Shown: one piece after another, positions 5,543-8,683 of the stretch
Layout of the letters: each line of letters begins with the position of its first letter
Position numbering within the stretch: the first letter of the stretch is position 1
Source: an uncultured Coriobacteriaceae bacterium
Lineage (GTDB): Bacteria; Actinomycetota; Coriobacteriia; Coriobacteriales; QAMH01
DNA length: 8,683 nucleotides
Direction: 5' to 3'
Assembly (NCBI GenBank): GCA_900556425.1
Contig: USOR01000032.1
Coordinates: 1-8,683, forward strand
Program-made: the position numbers and the translations under genes
Notes under the pieces: model-generated
What the model saw: only the letters and a program-made list of their open reading frames with translations
Databases searched by the model: none
What the model was told of the DNA's origin: nothing

Positions 5543-7606
5543 GTGTGGTTGACCTTCTGCATAGCCGTTCTTATATGCGTGTTCGCGTTTTATCTGCCGG
5601 GCTTTTTGCTCTTCAGGGGTTTGGGCATGAGCCGATTGCGCTCGTTGCTTGTTGCCCCGCTCGTAAGTGTTGCGGGCTACTGCGTTCTCGGCATCGTCTT
5701 GCCCAAATTCGGTGTCTTCTGCTCATGGGCAAGCGTCGCGCTCCCTGTGCTCGTAATCTGTGCCGTTCCTCTTGTCGTTCGTTTTGTGCGCAAGCGTGGG
5801 GAAGGCCATTCTGATGATCACGTGAGCGTCCTTGACTGGAAGACGCTCGGTCTCTATGTCGCTGCAGGTCTCATCATCGGTGTATACATATACGTCACGC
5901 CACTTGGATCGCCCGATGCCTTCTCGCAGGAATATGACAACGCCTTTCACATGGAGACGATTCGGGCCTTTGCCGATTCGGGCGTATGGTCCGTTCTGGA
6001 TGTCTCCAAATATATGACGCCGGAAGACCAGGCTATCGCACCGTTGCCGGGCGCTGGCTTCTATCCGGCACTTTGGCATCTCATGTGCGCGCTCATCGTG
6101 AATGTGCTTGCCTGTCCCGTTGCCGTCGCCCTCAATGCCGTGAACTACGTGGTCGCGAGCGTGCTGTTTCCGGCAGGCGTCATGCTTTTGCTCGCAACCA
6201 TCTTGCAAGATCGTGGTGCCGTGCGCCTCGGGGCGGTCTGCGCGCTGGCTTTTATCGGATTTCCCTGGCTCATCCTCTACTGGGGTCCCTTGTACGCAAA
6301 TGCGTTTGGCTTTGCCCTTATCCCCATGGTCGCCGCGCTGTTCGTGCGCATCGTTGATTCGCTCGTGACGCATGCGATCAAGGTCGTTGATATCTTCGCC
6401 TTTCTTCTGGGCACGCTCGTGCTCGTCGTCGCGCAGACGAGTTCCATATTCTTCTGCGTTATCTTTCTTGCCCCGTATTGCGTGTATCGTCTATGGTCAC
6501 ATGATGGCTCCGTGCATATTGGCAAGCGTGCGCTTCCCAATAGGGTCTATGCTGTTGCCTTTGCCGTCTTCGTGCTCGTCGTATGGACGGGGCTCGTGTT
6601 TGCGCCCTTCATGCACTCACTCGTCTTCAATGGGGAGTGGGTCCCGACGAATACGGTTGGCCAGGGAATCTGGAACATCATCACGATGGCGTTCGGGTGG
6701 TTTGCGCCGCAGTATCCGCTCGCGATCCTTGTGATTGTTGGCATCATCTACACGTTGCGTCATTGCGAGTATCTATGGATTACCGTCGCCTATCTCATCT
6801 TCTGCGTGATCTATGTCGTATGCGTTTCGAACGGTGGTTTCGCACGTCACTTCTTCGCGGGATTTTGGTATGCGGATTCGTATCGTATCGTCGCCTGCCT
6901 TGCCTTGGTGGGCATACCCTTGGCAACGCTCGGTCTCTCCTGGATCGCGCGTTGGGTGTATGACCACATTCCGGCGGGTACGGTAGCCAAGCGGTTTTGC
7001 ATAGGCGTTCTTTTGGCGTTGCTCTGCATCGTGCTCTATCTCCCGACGTTCTCCATCGGAGATGCCAAGGTCGAGACTGCTCTCGGCAAGATCCAGGAAG
7101 AATACTACGGCGCCAACCATAACGAGATTCCCAGTCATCACATCAAGCTTGACGAAGAGGAGGAAGCCTTCCTTGACGAGGTCGCGCGCATTGTCCCCGA
7201 GGGAGAGCTCATACTCAACATGCCCGATGATGGCTCGGTCTTTGCCTATGCGACGGATGGGCTGCGCACCTATTATCGCGATTATCGCTTCTATGATGGT
7301 GGTCGCGATTCAAGGTCCGGCTCACGTCCGGTTGAAACGCGCGAGAGCAAGATTATTCGCAAATATGGGGCCTGGGCATCGACGAATACGAGAGTGCGCG
7401 ATGCTTTCGAAAAGGTTGAAGCACATTACGTGCTTCTCCTCGACCAGGGCAAAACCTTTAGGAACCAACCCAAGCCGCCATCTTATGACGGAACCCTCTG
7501 GACGGGATTGACGGCTATAATGGACGATACGCCCGGCTTCAGGCCGGTCCTGAGCGAAGGCGACATGCGCCTGTACGAGATAACAGCTTTAGATGGAATG
7601 GAATAG
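5543..7606 (+). CDS. DUF6541 family polytopic membrane protein, GT-C-like (putative glycan-modifying transferase)
   Basis: A 687-residue integral membrane protein with roughly a dozen hydrophobic segments, the first at about 2-24, 33-53, 60-82 and 102-118 and the last at about 485-503. A soluble C-terminal domain of about 185 residues follows, probably outside. I assign DUF6541 from memory of the family: the first outer loop has GSPDAFSQEYDNAFHMETIR (122-141), there is FWYADSYRI near 441-449, and the tail has ILNMPDDGSVFAYATDG and TPGF-x-PVLSEGDMRLYEI. The architecture (acidic first loop, many helices, extracytoplasmic C-terminal domain) resembles GT-C enzymes that take sugars from polyprenyl phosphate, so transfer of a sugar onto an exported glycan is an inference, not a known activity. 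The GTG start at 5543 is supported by GGGGAG. It is the second gene of a tight operon with a 12-base gap to the gene before it. Confidence 0.88.
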   Translation: MWLTFCIAVLICVFAFYLPGFLLFRGLGMSRLRSLLVAPLVSVAGYCVLGIVLPKFGVFCSWASVALPVLVICAVPLVVRFVRKRGEGHSDDHVSVLDWKTLGLYVAAGLIIGVYIYVTPLGSPDAFSQEYDNAFHMETIRAFADSGVWSVLDVSKYMTPEDQAIAPLPGAGFYPALWHLMCALIVNVLACPVAVALNAVNYVVASVLFPAGVMLLLATILQDRGAVRLGAVCALAFIGFPWLILYWGPLYANAFGFALIPMVAALFVRIVDSLVTHAIKVVDIFAFLLGTLVLVVAQTSSIFFCVIFLAPYCVYRLWSHDGSVHIGKRALPNRVYAVAFAVFVLVVWTGLVFAPFMHSLVFNGEWVPTNTVGQGIWNIITMAFGWFAPQYPLAILVIVGIIYTLRHCEYLWITVAYLIFCVIYVVCVSNGGFARHFFAGFWYADSYRIVACLALVGIPLATLGLSWIARWVYDHIPAGTVAKRFCIGVLLALLCIVLYLPTFSIGDAKVETALGKIQEEYYGANHNEIPSHHIKLDEEEEAFLDEVARIVPEGELILNMPDDGSVFAYATDGLRTYYRDYRFYDGGRDSRSGSRPVETRESKIIRKYGAWASTNTRVRDAFEKVEAHYVLLLDQGKTFRNQPKPPSYDGTLWTGLTAIMDDTPGFRPVLSEGDMRLYEITALDGME

Positions 7607-7608
7607 GA
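7605..7608 (+). promoter_or_regulatory. Ribosome binding site overlapping the DUF6541 stop codon
   Basis: AGGA, made from the last two bases of the TAG stop (7604-7606) and the next two, lies 7 bases before ATG 7616. It selects 7616 over the second ATG at 7622 and again suggests coupled translation. Confidence 0.55.
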
Positions 7609-7615
7609 ACGCTGG

Positions 7616-8683
7616 ATGGGCATGCGAGGTGCGCACGAGATAAAGCGATTCGTGACCGAAAAGGGCTTTGGAAGGTTCGATGCCCTTGCGCTCGTCCTTC
7701 TCGTCGCTTTTCTTGTCCAGGGTGTCACCTTCTATCTCTACGTGCATTCCGCGCGGATTATCGTCTGCACGCTCTTGGCCGTGCTTGTCGTCATTGGCCT
7801 TTGGGCATGGCGTCGGGTGCTTCCCCAGACGGTCGATGCAGTATGTCGCAAGGTCTTTCCCGTCGTGCTCATTATCTGCGGCGTGGCGTTCTCGCTCTTT
7901 TTTCCGCCCGGCTCCGTGCCCGATGGTATCTACCACTTCAGGACGACCTATGCGTACTCGAATATTCTGACCTTCCAAGATGCAGACCTCATGCGTGCGA
8001 GCGATGCGGAGTTGATCCACGATGAGAAGGTGGTAAACAAGCTCATCACGGCGGAGCATTGGAGGGTTACGAATGACGAACTCGAGATTTTCAGTTCGGA
8101 TAACTCGCCTGTTCATGAATACTGGCTCACCCACAGCAAGCTATATGACGATGACCCCGTTGGCGTCGTAACGAACTTGCCGCTTCCCCAACTCAAGATT
8201 CCAGCAGCACTTGGCATCATGTTCGCGAAGCTCATTGGGCTTGGTGCGGTGCCCATGTTCTTCCTCGGGCGCTTGTTCAACATGCTCTATGCGGCGATAC
8301 TCATCATCCTTGCCGTGAGGCTCACGCCCATTGGCAAGAACATGTTCATGGCAGCATCGCTTATGCCCATGACCCTGCATATTCTCGGATCGTACTCATA
8401 TGATGGGCCCATTATCGGCATGGCGTTTCTCCTCACGGCTCTGCTACTCAGAGCGATGCGAGGAGGGGAGGAGAAGGTTTCGAAAGGCCTGTGCATAGGC
8501 ACTGTTGCGGTGGCATCGATTCTGGCTCCCTGCAAGGTCGTGTACATGACCATCAACTTCCTCGTGCTCTTTGTGCCGGCACGCCGTTTTAACTCGCGGG
8601 CATCGTGCGTCATGTTTAAGCTCTGCGTGCTTGGCCTCCCGATTCTTTTCGTGATCGCATCGCGTTTTGCGGCATTGCTTCCC
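7616..8683 (+). CDS. DUF2142 family polytopic membrane protein (3' end outside the window)
   Basis: An open frame of 356 codons runs from ATG 7616 to the right edge with no stop. A basic N-terminus (1-20) is followed by hydrophobic helices at about 22-42, 47-65 and 80-96, then a long polar loop (about 98-190), then further helices near 195-215, 220-237, 243-258, 264-280, 291-306, 310-321 and 332-348. I assign DUF2142 from memory: FPPGSVPDGIYHF (96-108), GRLFNMLYA (218-226), the SYSYDGPIIG segment (259-268) and the CKVVYM segment (306-311) match family landmarks. The family is often found in surface-polysaccharide clusters and looks GT-C-like, so a role in moving or adding lipid-linked sugars at the outer membrane face is plausible but unproven. 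The usual PDE of the first loop reads PDG here (102-104). It is the third gene of the operon, 9 bases after the DUF6541 stop. Confidence 0.87.
   Translation, partial: MGMRGAHEIKRFVTEKGFGRFDALALVLLVAFLVQGVTFYLYVHSARIIVCTLLAVLVVIGLWAWRRVLPQTVDAVCRKVFPVVLIICGVAFSLFFPPGSVPDGIYHFRTTYAYSNILTFQDADLMRASDAELIHDEKVVNKLITAEHWRVTNDELEIFSSDNSPVHEYWLTHSKLYDDDPVGVVTNLPLPQLKIPAALGIMFAKLIGLGAVPMFFLGRLFNMLYAAILIILAVRLTPIGKNMFMAASLMPMTLHILGSYSYDGPIIGMAFLLTALLLRAMRGGEEKVSKGLCIGTVAVASILAPCKVVYMTINFLVLFVPARRFNSRASCVMFKLCVLGLPILFVIASRFAALLP

Noticed and set aside
5723..6373. 216-codon minus-strand frame inside the DUF6541 gene
   Set aside because: Its composition (many His, Arg, Asp, Glu) is the complement of a membrane-protein gene. 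The plus-strand frame has clear transmembrane segments and family motifs.
7589..8134. 181-codon minus-strand frame across the DUF6541/DUF2142 junction
   Set aside because: It overlaps two well-supported plus-strand genes and reads as highly charged complement of hydrophobic coding sequence.
8460..8477. Strong internal purine run (AGGAGGGGAGGAG) as a start site for another gene
   Set aside because: It encodes the RGGEEK cytoplasmic loop of the DUF2142 protein, and no convincing alternative frame begins after it.

Overview
The window looks like a chromosomal piece of a moderately GC-rich Gram-positive actinobacterium, most likely from the Coriobacteriia (the Eggerthella/Slackia/Olsenella/Collinsella sphere). 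This is an inference. It rests on three family assignments made from memory (paired DUF5648 repeats in a secreted protein; a DUF6541 and a DUF2142 membrane protein next to a two-domain family-2 glycosyltransferase), on a Gram-positive style lipoprotein, and on GTG/TTG starts. No rRNA, tRNA, phage, transposon or CRISPR feature is visible.

Left half (about 1-3021), minus strand: a group of cell-envelope genes read right to left. First comes a secreted protein of about 681 residues with a Sec signal peptide, two DUF5648 repeats, a Pro/Thr/Asn-rich linker and a large C-terminal region I do not recognise. After 53 bases comes a 284-residue lipoprotein whose mature part looks like two copies of the same beta-rich domain. 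The first 17 codons of a possible third gene then run off the left edge. The 53-base gap holds a 14-bp near-perfect palindrome just ahead of the lipoprotein ribosome binding site.

Centre (about 3022-3196): a divergent promoter region. It has a good sigma70-type promoter for the rightward genes and an imperfect inverted repeat. The promoter lies inside the longest possible reading frame of the glycosyltransferase gene, so the true start of that gene is most likely TTG at 3197, not GTG at 3068.

Right half (3197-8683), plus strand: a tightly packed operon of three genes. They encode a cytoplasmic glycosyltransferase with two GT2-like domains (the first apparently missing its catalytic base), a 687-residue DUF6541 polytopic membrane protein, and a DUF2142 polytopic membrane protein cut by the right edge (356 codons, no stop). 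At both junctions the stop codon TAG forms part of the next gene's Shine-Dalgarno sequence, which suggests coupled translation. Together these genes look like part of a cell-surface polysaccharide or glycopolymer assembly locus: the GT2 enzyme would build a nucleotide-sugar-dependent, lipid-linked glycan on the cytoplasmic face, and the two membrane proteins, whose architecture recalls GT-C enzymes, would act on lipid-linked sugars at the outer face. The substrate and product cannot be read from the sequence. I see no clearly new enzymatic system. The least explained parts are the C-terminal region of the secreted protein and the N-terminal region of the glycosyltransferase.
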